DNA of 64,000 bases. Origin: Rhodococcus sp. P1Y (GTDB taxonomy: Bacteria > Actinomycetota > Actinomycetes > Mycobacteriales > Mycobacteriaceae). The notes beneath the pieces are model-generated. The model had not been told where the DNA came from and searched no databases. It was given only the letters and a program-made list of their open reading frames with translations. The stretch covers positions 868,001-932,000 of the forward strand of contig NZ_CP032762.1 of assembly GCF_003641205.1 (NCBI RefSeq), read 5' to 3'. Below, piece after piece: positions 14,487 to 22,414 of the stretch; the stretch's first letter is position 1; each line of letters begins with the position of its first letter. Both the position numbers and the translations under genes were made by a program.

Positions 14487-16658
14487 GTGGCAGTTGTGGA
14501 CGATCGAGGACAGTCGGACTACTCCTCCGAACCACCCCCTAGCGAGGCCCCCGGTGAAGACTTCGGCCGTCAGCCTCCACAGGACATGGCTGCCGAACAG
14601 TCCGTACTGGGCGGCATGCTCCTGAGCAAGGACGCCATCGCCGACGTCCTCGAAGTCCTCCGTCCCGGCGACTTCTACCGACCGGCCCACCAGAGCGTGT
14701 ACGACGCGATCCTTGACCTCTACAGCCGCGGTGAGCCCGCCGACCCCGTGACGGTGTCCGCTGAGCTCGACCGCCGTGGTGATCTCAAGAGGATCGGCGG
14801 ACCTCCGTACCTGATCACTCTCACTCAGACGGTCCCGACGGCAGCGAACGCCGGCTACTACGCAGAGATCGTCGCGGAAAAGTCCATTCTGCGCAGGCTC
14901 GTGCAGGCCGGCACGCGCATCGTGCAGTTCGGATACGCAGGATCCGACGGGCAGGACGTCGCCGAGGTCGTCGACCGCGCACAGGCCGAGGTCTACGAGG
15001 TCACCGAGCGTCGAACGTCCGAGGACTTCCTTCCTCTCGAAGAACTCCTGCAACCGACGATGGACGAGATCGACTCGATCGCCAGCCGCGGCGGCATCTC
15101 GCTCGGTGTGCCCACGGGCTTCGCCGAACTCGACGAGATCACCAACGGACTTCACCCAGGTCAGATGATCATTGTCGCGGCGAGGCCTGGCGTGGGTAAG
15201 GCACTGGCACTGGATACGCCGCTACCGACGCCCGACGGCTGGACCACGATGGGTGAAGTCGCAGTCGGTGACCATCTCATCGACGCACACGGCATGCCGA
15301 CGCGTGTCGTCGCTGCAACGGACGTGATGATCGACCGTCCCTGCTACGAGGTCGAGTTTTCCGATGGCACCGTCATTGTCGCCGACGCTCAGCACCAATG
15401 GCTCACCACGCGGTGTGATGAATCTGCAGTGTCTACCACGGAGAACCTTGCGGCGAGCGAAGGTCACTCGGTATGCAACGTCGCTGCTCTACAGTTTCCC
15501 GAAGCAGATTTGCCCGTGCCCGCCTACGTCACCGGTGTCGCCCTGGGTGGTGGTCTCGAGGGCGCGGACTGCGCTATCGCCGCTCGGATCGAAGTGCAGT
15601 TCGATGCAATTCCGCGCCTGTACCTTCGATCGTCCGAGGCTCAGCGACGAGACCTGCTGGCGGGACTGCTCGATGCATGCGGCCGTATCGGTGCGGACGG
15701 TTCGATCGCGGTTCCTGCTCTCGACGGTCTACCGGAGTTGGTCGTCGGTCTTGGAATGGTGTGGACCGGTTCGTCGATCCTGACGGACGACAGTATTTTC
15801 ACAATCGACCAAAAAAGGTTGCTACACAAAGAACTCCGTGTCGGGGCTGATTCGGCGACAGACCGCCGAATAGTCGCAGTTCGGCAAGTCGCATCAGTGC
15901 CGGTTCGCTGCGTCGAGGTCGACAATGCCGAACACCTATACCTTGCAAGCGAATCGATGGTGCCGACGCACAACTCGACGCTGTCGATGGACTTCATGCG
16001 GTCCTGCTCGATCAAGCACGGTATGCCCAGCGTCATTTTCTCTCTGGAAATGAGTCGTACCGAGATCGTGATGCGCCTGCTGTCGGCGGAGGCGAAGATC
16101 AAGCTCGGTGACATGCGTTCGGGGAAGATGACCGATGACGACTGGACCAGGCTTGCCCGTCGTATGAGCGAGATCAGTGAGGCGCCGCTGTTCGTCGACG
16201 ACTCCCCCAACCTGACGATGATGGAGATCCGCGCCAAGGCGCGACGGTTGAAGCAGCGCAACGGACTCAAACTCATTGTGGTGGACTACCTTCAGCTGAT
16301 GTCCTCGGGCAAGAAGGTGGAATCCAGGCAGCAGGAAGTCTCGGACTTCTCCCGTCAGCTCAAGCTGTTGGCCAAGGAACTCGAATGCCCGGTGGTCGCG
16401 GTGTGCCAGCTCAACCGTGGACCCGAGCAGCGAACCGACAAGAAGCCGATGGTGTCGGACCTTCGTGAGTCCGGATCATTGGAGCAGGACGCCGACATGG
16501 TCATCCTGCTGCACCGCCCCGACGCCATCGAGCGAGACGACCCGAGAGGTGGCGAGGCCGACCTCATCCTCGGCAAGCACCGTAACGGTCCTACCGCCAC
16601 CATCACGGTCGCCCATCAGCTGCATCTGTCGAGATTTGTGGACATGGCGCGAGGCTGA
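14487..16658 (+). CDS. dnaB: Replicative DNA helicase DnaB with an in-frame intein
   Basis: A 723-residue precursor. GTG 14487 (VAVVDDRGQ) is preferred because mycobacterial DnaB begins MAVVDD; an open frame from 14397 would add 30 Arg-rich residues. The N-terminal domain (about 35-140: QPPQDMAAEQSVLGGMLLSKD) is followed by a RecA-like helicase domain. The Walker A loop ARPGVGK (to residue 238) is interrupted by a 258-residue intein (239-496), and resumes STLSMDFM. Later motifs include SVIFSLEMSRTEIVMRLLSAEA, LIVVDYLQLM and CQLNRGPEQR. The mature enzyme would be 465 residues, the normal size. As the insertion splits the ATP-binding site, the helicase must be inactive until splicing. The gene has a long, motif-rich upstream region. 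Confidence 0.96.
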   Translation: MAVVDDRGQSDYSSEPPPSEAPGEDFGRQPPQDMAAEQSVLGGMLLSKDAIADVLEVLRPGDFYRPAHQSVYDAILDLYSRGEPADPVTVSAELDRRGDLKRIGGPPYLITLTQTVPTAANAGYYAEIVAEKSILRRLVQAGTRIVQFGYAGSDGQDVAEVVDRAQAEVYEVTERRTSEDFLPLEELLQPTMDEIDSIASRGGISLGVPTGFAELDEITNGLHPGQMIIVAARPGVGKALALDTPLPTPDGWTTMGEVAVGDHLIDAHGMPTRVVAATDVMIDRPCYEVEFSDGTVIVADAQHQWLTTRCDESAVSTTENLAASEGHSVCNVAALQFPEADLPVPAYVTGVALGGGLEGADCAIAARIEVQFDAIPRLYLRSSEAQRRDLLAGLLDACGRIGADGSIAVPALDGLPELVVGLGMVWTGSSILTDDSIFTIDQKRLLHKELRVGADSATDRRIVAVRQVASVPVRCVEVDNAEHLYLASESMVPTHNSTLSMDFMRSCSIKHGMPSVIFSLEMSRTEIVMRLLSAEAKIKLGDMRSGKMTDDDWTRLARRMSEISEAPLFVDDSPNLTMMEIRAKARRLKQRNGLKLIVVDYLQLMSSGKKVESRQQEVSDFSRQLKLLAKELECPVVAVCQLNRGPEQRTDKKPMVSDLRESGSLEQDADMVILLHRPDAIERDDPRGGEADLILGKHRNGPTATITVAHQLHLSRFVDMARG
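15201..15974 (+). other. Class 3 mini-intein inside the DnaB P-loop
   Basis: The insert of 258 codons lies between GVGK and STLS. It begins with Ala instead of Cys/Ser (ALALDTPLPTPDGW) and ends VPTHN before a Ser extein residue. Block B reads DAQHQWLTT, block F VRCVEVDN, block G PTHN: the Trp, Cys and Thr are in the positions of the WCT triplet that defines class 3 inteins, which splice through the internal Cys. A degenerate LAGLIDADG-like stretch (LLAGLLDACGRIGADG) near the middle is the remnant of a homing endonuclease; two full motifs do not fit, so homing is probably lost. Mycobacterial P-loop DnaB inteins of this class are reported to respond to oxidation of the catalytic Cys. Confidence 0.9.
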
Positions 16659-16765
16659 CAACCATTCGTGTCGAGATGCACAGAGGATTGCCCACGTGCC
16701 GGGGCCGTCTGGTCGATCAGGTGGAGAAGACCGATCGCATCGGATTCGCGTCTCGGCTGACGTCA

Positions 16766-17761
16766 TCAATCGTCCGACTGGGTCCGACCTAGTCGCGTCC
16801 CGAGCCGGTGCAGGCGAACCGTGATCTCCGGGGGTGCGTCCAGGATGAACTCGGCTCCGAGAGCGGCGACGAGGGCGATGTACTGGGTGACCAGCACTGG
16901 AGACTCGCCCGTAAGGCGGATTCGGCATCGGCCGGGGCCGAGGTCGTCGATCTCGCCGGGGATCGGGCCGAAAATGCCTGCCCTGACGTCCGCTGCCGAG
17001 AGTTCAACGGTCAGCAGCGCCGTGTATCGGTACGTGGCCGTTGCCAGTGAGCGCATGACGTAGCTGACAGCGTCGGTGGCCGGCAGGTCCCGTCGTTCGG
17101 AGGGTCGGTGGGTGCGCAGGGGTGCGGTAATCCGATCGAGGCGGAAGATGCGCCAGTCCTTGCGATCGCGGTCGTATGCCACGAGGTACCACATTCCGCG
17201 GAGGGTGACGAGGCTGTGTGGATCGACCCGTCGCGCGCTACGCCGCCCGGTACGGTCGCGATAGTCGAATCCGACAACCTCATGCTCGCGGGAACAGGTG
17301 GCCAACATGGCCAGTGTGGCGGGGTCGATCGGTGCCACATCATCGCTGGGGGCGGCGGCGCTGGTGGCGCGGGAGATCGCAGCCAGCCGGGGACGTAGCC
17401 GGGCGGGGATCATTTGCTCGAGCTTGACCAGGGCCGTGAGCGACGCGTCTGCCACCCCGCTGATAGCGCCCCGGCTGGCCATGACCAACCCGACAGCCAC
17501 CGCGACCACCTCGTCGTCCTCGAGCGACAGGGGCGGGGTGCTACTTCCTGATCCGAGCCGGTACCCGCCCGCCGTTCCGGTGGTTCCGGTTACTGCGTAA
17601 TCGAGGGCACGCAGTCGGTCGATGTCGCGGCGCACCGTTCGCTCGGTCACGTGCAACCGCTGGGCCAGATCGGCGCCCGACCACGTCCGTCGCGTTTGCA
17701 GAAGGGCGAGCAGCCGCAGCATCCGCTCGGGCAGATCCCTCCGTCGAGGTTCGTCCGTCAT
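16766..17761 (-). CDS. WYL-domain transcriptional regulator
   Basis: A 331-residue DeoR/HTH_11-type regulator with an N-terminal winged helix (about 8-60, RMLRLLALLQTRRTWSGADLA and VTERTVRRDIDRLRALDY) and a WYL domain (about 140-215, VVGFDYRDRTGR, GMWYLVAYDRDRKDWRIFRLDRI split across the motif) plus a C-terminal extension. WYL domains bind ligands or nucleic acid. ATG 17761 is preferred; a TTG further upstream would run toward the divergent gene. It faces an FAD-dependent oxidoreductase across 62 bp, so it probably controls that gene and itself. The shared region contains GGAC-N7-GTCC, a possible operator. Confidence 0.87.
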   Translation of the reverse strand: MTDEPRRRDLPERMLRLLALLQTRRTWSGADLAQRLHVTERTVRRDIDRLRALDYAVTGTTGTAGGYRLGSGSSTPPLSLEDDEVVAVAVGLVMASRGAISGVADASLTALVKLEQMIPARLRPRLAAISRATSAAAPSDDVAPIDPATLAMLATCSREHEVVGFDYRDRTGRRSARRVDPHSLVTLRGMWYLVAYDRDRKDWRIFRLDRITAPLRTHRPSERRDLPATDAVSYVMRSLATATYRYTALLTVELSAADVRAGIFGPIPGEIDDLGPGRCRIRLTGESPVLVTQYIALVAALGAEFILDAPPEITVRLHRLGTRLGRTQSDD

Positions 17762-17823
17762 GAGATCAGACTGCCACTCGTTGCGGACGTCCAATGTCCG
17801 GAACAGTGCCTAGCGTCGCGGTC

Positions 17824-19239
17824 ATGGAGATCACCGAGAATCTGGAGAACGACATCGCAGCCCTCGACCATCACGTGGACGGGGCCGTATACATAGGCAC
17901 TCAGGACCCGGCGGACAGGGCGGGCGCACAGCTCCTCGCGTCGCATCGACCGGCGGTCGTGTTGGAGGCGAGCAGCGTCGAGGATGTCTCTCGAGCAATC
18001 ACTTTCGCTGCAGATCACGGGATGCGGGTCGCGGTCCAGGCCACCGGGCACGGGCGCACGCGCGCTCTCGACGGGGGCCTGCTGATCGATACGGGTCGTA
18101 TGTGTGAGGTGACGGTCGATGTCGCAACGCGTAGGGCATGGGTCGCGGCCGGGGCGACGTGGCAGCATGTCATCGAGCAGGCGGCACCACACGGGCTAGC
18201 GCCGTTGTCGGGCAGCCTCCCCACGGTCGGCGCAGTCGCCTACACCCTGGGCGGGGGCATCGGGCTCCTCGCCCGACGCTACGGCTACTCCGCCGACCAC
18301 GTAACGCGATTCGAGGCCGTGACCGCCGACGGCAAGATCCGGAAGGTGAGCCCAGCGGACGAACCCGACCTGTACTGGGCACTGCGTGGAGGTGGCGGCA
18401 ACGTTGCCGTCGTGACTGGCATGGAGATCGACCTCATGCCCGTTGCACAGCTCTACGGCGGTGGCCTGATGTTCGACCTCGCGAAATCCCCCGAGGTGCT
18501 CACCGTCTGGACCGCGTGGACCAGGTCGGTACCGGAGTCGATGACCTCGGCGGTGGCGGTGATCCCCTTCCCCGACCAACCTTTTGTCCCAGCGGATCTG
18601 CGGGGGCGTCAGGTGGCCCAACTTCAGATCAGCTTCGCCGGACCGGAGGAAGAGGGACAACGCCTCGTCGAGCCGCTGCTTCGCCCCGGACCACAGCTGC
18701 GGAACACGCTGCGCACCCTTCCCTACATCCAATCCCGGGCGGTCTTCGACGAACCAGACCGGCCGGCGGCCTACCGGGGGAAGAGCGTCCTGGTCGACGA
18801 CCTCGATCCGCGCGCCCTGACTGCACTCGCCCATCGAGCTGGCGCCACACCCGGCGGATGCATCGTCGGGGTGCGACACCTCGGGGGCGCTTTGACGCGC
18901 ACCCCGAGTGTTCCGAACGCCGTGGGCCATCGGTCTGCCCAGTACTCGGTCGGCTTGTTGTCCCTGCTCCACGATTTGTCCCTGCTCGACGGCGGCGATA
19001 CGAGCGGAGTGTCTCAGGTCCAGGACGAGCTGCTCGAACCCTTCGCGCCCAACCGGCTCGGCCTCTCGCTGAACTTCGCCTTCGGACTTCTCGAGCCGGA
19101 TCAGGTGCGGTCTGCTTTCGCGCCAGCAGATGCCGATCGCCTTGGCGACATCGCGAGACGCTACGACCCGCGCGGCGTCCTGTACGCCAACCACCCGATC
19201 CCGGCACCTGTGCTCCCGAAAACTCTGACGCAGAACTAA
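17824..19239 (+). CDS. FAD-binding oxidoreductase (PCMH/berberine-bridge type)
   Basis: A 471-residue flavoprotein. The FAD-binding PCMH domain (about 35-215) has RPAVVLEASSVEDVSRAI, VQATGHGRTRALDGGLLIDT and GGGIGLLARRYGYSADHV, and the C-terminus has the BBE end YDPRGVLYANHPI. The His in TGHG is the usual covalent FAD site; no second Cys link is obvious (the matching region reads LLARRYG). Substrates of this family include sugars, alkaloids and other small alcohols; none can be assigned. ATG 17824 is used; TAGCGT 7 bases upstream could be a -10 of a leaderless mRNA. Divergent WYL regulator upstream suggests substrate-responsive control. Confidence 0.88.
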   Translation: MEITENLENDIAALDHHVDGAVYIGTQDPADRAGAQLLASHRPAVVLEASSVEDVSRAITFAADHGMRVAVQATGHGRTRALDGGLLIDTGRMCEVTVDVATRRAWVAAGATWQHVIEQAAPHGLAPLSGSLPTVGAVAYTLGGGIGLLARRYGYSADHVTRFEAVTADGKIRKVSPADEPDLYWALRGGGGNVAVVTGMEIDLMPVAQLYGGGLMFDLAKSPEVLTVWTAWTRSVPESMTSAVAVIPFPDQPFVPADLRGRQVAQLQISFAGPEEEGQRLVEPLLRPGPQLRNTLRTLPYIQSRAVFDEPDRPAAYRGKSVLVDDLDPRALTALAHRAGATPGGCIVGVRHLGGALTRTPSVPNAVGHRSAQYSVGLLSLLHDLSLLDGGDTSGVSQVQDELLEPFAPNRLGLSLNFAFGLLEPDQVRSAFAPADADRLGDIARRYDPRGVLYANHPIPAPVLPKTLTQN

Positions 19240-19304
19240 TCCGACGGTCGTCGCAACTTGTCGGCACGATTCGCACGCAGGGCACAACGTTCGCCGGAAA
19301 ATCT

Positions 19305-19916
19305 CTAAGCGTCAACAGTTTGCAGGCCGGAAACCTTCTGTGCGAGTGCGTCGGCGAGTTCACGGACTTCCGACGCCAGGGCGTCACGGCTCTTCGATTC
19401 GGACTCGTGCACGAAGGTGGTCGAACCGACCGTCGCACCGACGTATTCGACGATTCCGCGTTCGATCTGGATGCGGAAGGCGTCGTGTATCCCGTGGCGT
19501 TCGAAGCTCGAGTTGTCGTCGGCGGCAACGGCAACGAGGTGGACGGTCAGGCGGTCGAGCTTTGTGGTGAACGCGTTGTCCGGCGTCAAGTCGAATGCCC
19601 ACCCGTTGATGAAGACGCGATCGATCCACCCCTTGAGCAGCGCAGGCATCGACCACCAGTACATCGGAAAGACAAGAATCAACTGGTCCGCTCGGTCGAC
19701 GCGATCTTGTTCGGCCTTGACGTCCGCGGGGAGAATTCCGGTGCGGCGGTACTGATCCAGGTCGGCTTGCGAGAACCTGGGATCGAAATTCTCGGCGGTC
19801 AGATCCGCGAGCTCGACGCCTCCCCCGGTCGCGGCGATGGCGTCGACAGTCGCGTGCGCGATGTGCTGGGTGAGGGAGTTCGGATCGGAATGGGAGACTA
19901 CGACGAGACTGCTCAC
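19305..19916 (-). CDS. Flavodoxin-fold NAD(P)H-quinone oxidoreductase
   Basis: A 203-residue protein of the NQO1/KefF/MdaB family. It begins VSSLVVVSHSDPNSLTQHIA (FMN-phosphate loop) and has the central FPMYWWSMPALLKGWIDRVF motif followed by GWAF, typical of quinone reductases. GTG 19916 is chosen because AAAGGA lies 7 bases upstream. Such enzymes make two-electron reductions of quinones to protect from redox cycling. The divergent TetR gene starts 78 bp away and an inverted repeat lies between the two, so induction by a quinone-like or electrophilic compound is likely (inference). Confidence 0.9.
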   Translation of the reverse strand: MSSLVVVSHSDPNSLTQHIAHATVDAIAATGGGVELADLTAENFDPRFSQADLDQYRRTGILPADVKAEQDRVDRADQLILVFPMYWWSMPALLKGWIDRVFINGWAFDLTPDNAFTTKLDRLTVHLVAVAADDNSSFERHGIHDAFRIQIERGIVEYVGATVGSTTFVHESESKSRDALASEVRELADALAQKVSGLQTVDA

Positions 19917-19943
19917 GGCAGATCCTTTCGATGGAGGAAACGG

Positions 19944-19976
19944 TATGTACGAACAGTAGGTTACTATTGGTACATA
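19944..19976. promoter_or_regulatory. Inverted repeat operator between quinone reductase and TetR genes
   Basis: TATGTAC (19944-19950) and GTACATA (19970-19976) form a perfect 7-bp inverted repeat with a 19-bp spacer, in the divergent promoter region and close to the TetR start. It is the best candidate operator for the adjacent TetR protein. Confidence 0.6.
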
Positions 19977-19993
19977 GCGCAAGGAGGTGTTCG

Positions 19994-20575
19994 ATGGCCC
20001 GAACGAGACTGTCCCGTGCCGACAGGTACGACCAGCTGATAGACGTTTCCTGGGCGCTCGTCCGGGCGGAGGGTGCGGATGCACTGACGCTTGGGCATCT
20101 CGCTGAACGTGCGGGTGTCGCAAAGCCGGTGGTCTACAGCCACTTCGCGTCGCGACCGGCATTGCTTGCTGCGTTGTTCAAGGAGTTCGACGATCGTCAG
20201 ACCACCATGTTGGAGGAGTATCTCGACGCCGCCGACGCAACTCTGGACGGCCGCGCGAGCGCTATCGCGAACTCCTACGTCGGGTGCGCGCTGGCGCAGG
20301 GTCGGGAGCTGACGGGCGTGCTGGCCGCGTTGGAGGGCTCGCCCGAACTCGAACAGGTGAAAAGAGATGCGGACCAGGCATACTCAGGTCGTTGCCGTGA
20401 GATCCTCGCCCCGTTCACCGGGCCGGCAGGTGTATCGGTCCCTTCGATCACCGCGATATTCGGTGCGGCAGAGGCGCTCTCGCACGCTGCAGTAACCGGG
20501 ACGCTGACGGCGGATCAGGCCAGAAGCGAGTTGACCGAGATGATCACTGCGATAGTGGGCAGGGCGCGGACCTAG
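19994..20575 (+). CDS. TetR/AcrR family transcriptional regulator
   Basis: A 193-residue repressor with the TetR HTH at about residues 10-57 (ALTLGHLAERAGVAKPVVYSHF split as usual) and a variable helical ligand-binding domain. The ATG at 19994 has AAGGAGG 7 bases upstream. It is divergent from the flavodoxin-fold quinone reductase and faces the TATGTAC-N19-GTACATA repeat, so it most likely represses that gene and itself. The inducer is unknown. Confidence 0.9.
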   Translation: MARTRLSRADRYDQLIDVSWALVRAEGADALTLGHLAERAGVAKPVVYSHFASRPALLAALFKEFDDRQTTMLEEYLDAADATLDGRASAIANSYVGCALAQGRELTGVLAALEGSPELEQVKRDADQAYSGRCREILAPFTGPAGVSVPSITAIFGAAEALSHAAVTGTLTADQARSELTEMITAIVGRART

Positions 20576-20609
20576 CACCACGGGTGGTAGCTCTGCCGGG
20601 ATGTCACGA

Positions 20610-21794
20610 CTACGGATCGTATCTACGTCGCCGCTGCTTGTGGGGTGGAGTGGAGAGTGTCGGCAATGTTCGTCGGATGAATCCTTCGAAGTGTGGAGTC
20701 GTGAACGCTGCCGAACCGCTCTCGGAGAGGTGAATCAGGCCCCGGTCGATCAGTGCGGACCGAGTTTCCGCGCATTGCGCAGTCGTTCGTTCGAGCAGGC
20801 GTGCCGTCTCGGCTTCTATCGGCGAGTCCACGACGGCACGAAGGTACGCGATGTCCATATCGCCTGCACGCGAGAGGTGTTCGCGGAAGAATCCCTCGTC
20901 GACGAACTTCTCGTACTCGGCCGATGCGTACTCGACGGCATCGGCGGTCACCTTCTGGGGGCCGTGCTTCTCCCACAGAACGTGACCGAGGGCCTGTACC
21001 AGCCTTGGGTATCCGCCGGTCAACGTCTGTGCCACGGCTATTGCGTCGTCGTCGCACTCGCTAGTCCAGCGCAAAAGCGTAGCCGTATCGCTATCGATGA
21101 AGGCGTCGAGCGAGCTGAACTCGAAAAGTCGATTGGCGCGCACCTGCGTTTCGGCGAACAGGGCGTCGGATCGGGGTAGGCCGGCGCCGACGAGTGTGAT
21201 GGGGAGCTCGCGCAGATAGGTGCGGTGCAAGCCGTCGATCAGTGCTCCGAGTTGCCCCGTCGTGAAGCGTTGGAGTTCGTCGATGACGAAAACTATTCCC
21301 GTGCTGTGCGATCGGGCCGCCTCACCGAGGGCTAGCAGCAGAGCTGTCACGTCGGGCGAAAGGGCTCCGGAGTCCGCGGACCCCGGAGCCGACTCCGTCC
21401 ACTCGGACGTCAGTGGACTATCGCCGCCGAGCAGTGACGCGAACGAACCGAGCACGCCGGAGGCGGTAGTGGCCTCACTGGTCCACTTCGAACGCGGCGA
21501 CACCGCGAGAAGCGAACTTCGTGCTTCGAACGCGAGCTGACGCCTGAACCCGTGATCGTCGCGACGGGCCGCATCTATGTCGACGATCGCCCAGCGACGA
21601 GCGCGCGCAGTGCGTACATGGTCGCGCAGCATGACGGTCTTCCCAGTCCCGCGTACACCGGTCAGAATGTGCGAGCGCTGTGCATGTCCTCGCTCCAGAC
21701 CGTCCAACAGGGCAGCAAATCTCGTGCGTACGACATCGCGTCCGACCAGGTCCCTCGGCACCGCGCCCGACTCGGGTGTGTAGGGATTGTCCAT
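20610..21794 (-). CDS. AAA-type (Orc1/Cdc6-like) ATPase of unknown role
   Basis: A 394-residue ATP-binding protein. Walker A is GVRGTGKT (about 46-53), Walker B FVIDELQRF (about 170), sensor-1-like ITLVGAGLPR (about 200). A winged-helix-like end (IEAETARLLERTT, LIDRGLIHL) follows. The overall plan is that of stand-alone AAA ATPases related to Orc1/Cdc6, found widely in Actinobacteria with no settled function. TATAAC lies 7 bases before the ATG at 21794, so the mRNA may be leaderless. It is divergent from a MarR gene and ends 35 bp from the convergent TetR stop. Possible tasks include conflict-system signalling or plasmid/phage relict; neither is supported further. Confidence 0.8.
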   Translation of the reverse strand: MDNPYTPESGAVPRDLVGRDVVRTRFAALLDGLERGHAQRSHILTGVRGTGKTVMLRDHVRTARARRWAIVDIDAARRDDHGFRRQLAFEARSSLLAVSPRSKWTSEATTASGVLGSFASLLGGDSPLTSEWTESAPGSADSGALSPDVTALLLALGEAARSHSTGIVFVIDELQRFTTGQLGALIDGLHRTYLRELPITLVGAGLPRSDALFAETQVRANRLFEFSSLDAFIDSDTATLLRWTSECDDDAIAVAQTLTGGYPRLVQALGHVLWEKHGPQKVTADAVEYASAEYEKFVDEGFFREHLSRAGDMDIAYLRAVVDSPIEAETARLLERTTAQCAETRSALIDRGLIHLSESGSAAFTTPHFEGFIRRTLPTLSTPPHKQRRRRYDP

Positions 21795-21958
21795 ACGAAG
21801 AGTTATAGGGCGATCGGCCAGGTAAGTAAATCGGTACGAAAAACTCTGTGAGATGGCCAGAACTTGACAGCAAGAAATAACTGTGGCGCGCAGTAATTGC
21901 AGGAAGCAAGTAATTCGTCTACCCTCGTGCGCGGCATCGACGAGAGGGCAGCAAGTAC

Positions 21959-22414
21959 ATGGGCAAGAAGCTGACGGTGGATGGCATCGTCGAACTACTG
22001 CCGGACTGGGGGCACTCGATCGCGCAACTCAACGCCGTCATCGCCGAGAGGTTGGGCGTGTCGGTCCGTGACCTCGACGCCCTCCACGCACTTGTTCGAC
22101 TGGGACCGGCGACCGCGAAGGCGTTGGGCGAGCGGGTCGGGCTCACGTCGGGATCCGCGAGCCGCATGATCGATCGTCTGGACGGTGCCGGCCTTGTGGA
22201 ACGGGTCCGCGACAACGAGGACCGTCGCCGAGTAGTGATCGCCGCCACAGCGGAGGGCCTTCAACACGCAGGTGCGTACTACCTCGAACTGACACGCGCA
22301 ACGCGTCGGGATTTGTCGGACTTCACAGTGCCCGAACTGGAGACGATCGAGAAATTCCTGACGCGTTCCACTGCAAGTACGTCTGCCGAGCTCGATAGGC
22401 TCAGATCGGAGTGA
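21959..22414 (+). CDS. MarR family transcriptional regulator
   Basis: A 151-residue winged-helix regulator. The HTH (about 45-95) reads LDALHALVRLGPATAKALGE and GLTSGSASRMIDRLDGAGLV, with the wing RVRDNEDRRRVVIAAT. MarR dimers bind palindromic sites and respond to small ligands or oxidation. Its stop overlaps the GTG of the SNF2 helicase gene by 4 bp, so the two are co-translated; a MarR leading a SNF2-SWIM pair is unusual and may autoregulate the operon. GAGAGGG about 9-14 bases upstream is the likely ribosome site. Confidence 0.9.
   Translation: MGKKLTVDGIVELLPDWGHSIAQLNAVIAERLGVSVRDLDALHALVRLGPATAKALGERVGLTSGSASRMIDRLDGAGLVERVRDNEDRRRVVIAATAEGLQHAGAYYLELTRATRRDLSDFTVPELETIEKFLTRSTASTSAELDRLRSE

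Noticed and set aside
18138..20039. 633-codon plus frame across the oxidoreductase, quinone reductase and TetR genes
   Set aside because: Arg/Pro-rich, crosses three recognised genes and gene boundaries; a GC-bias artefact.
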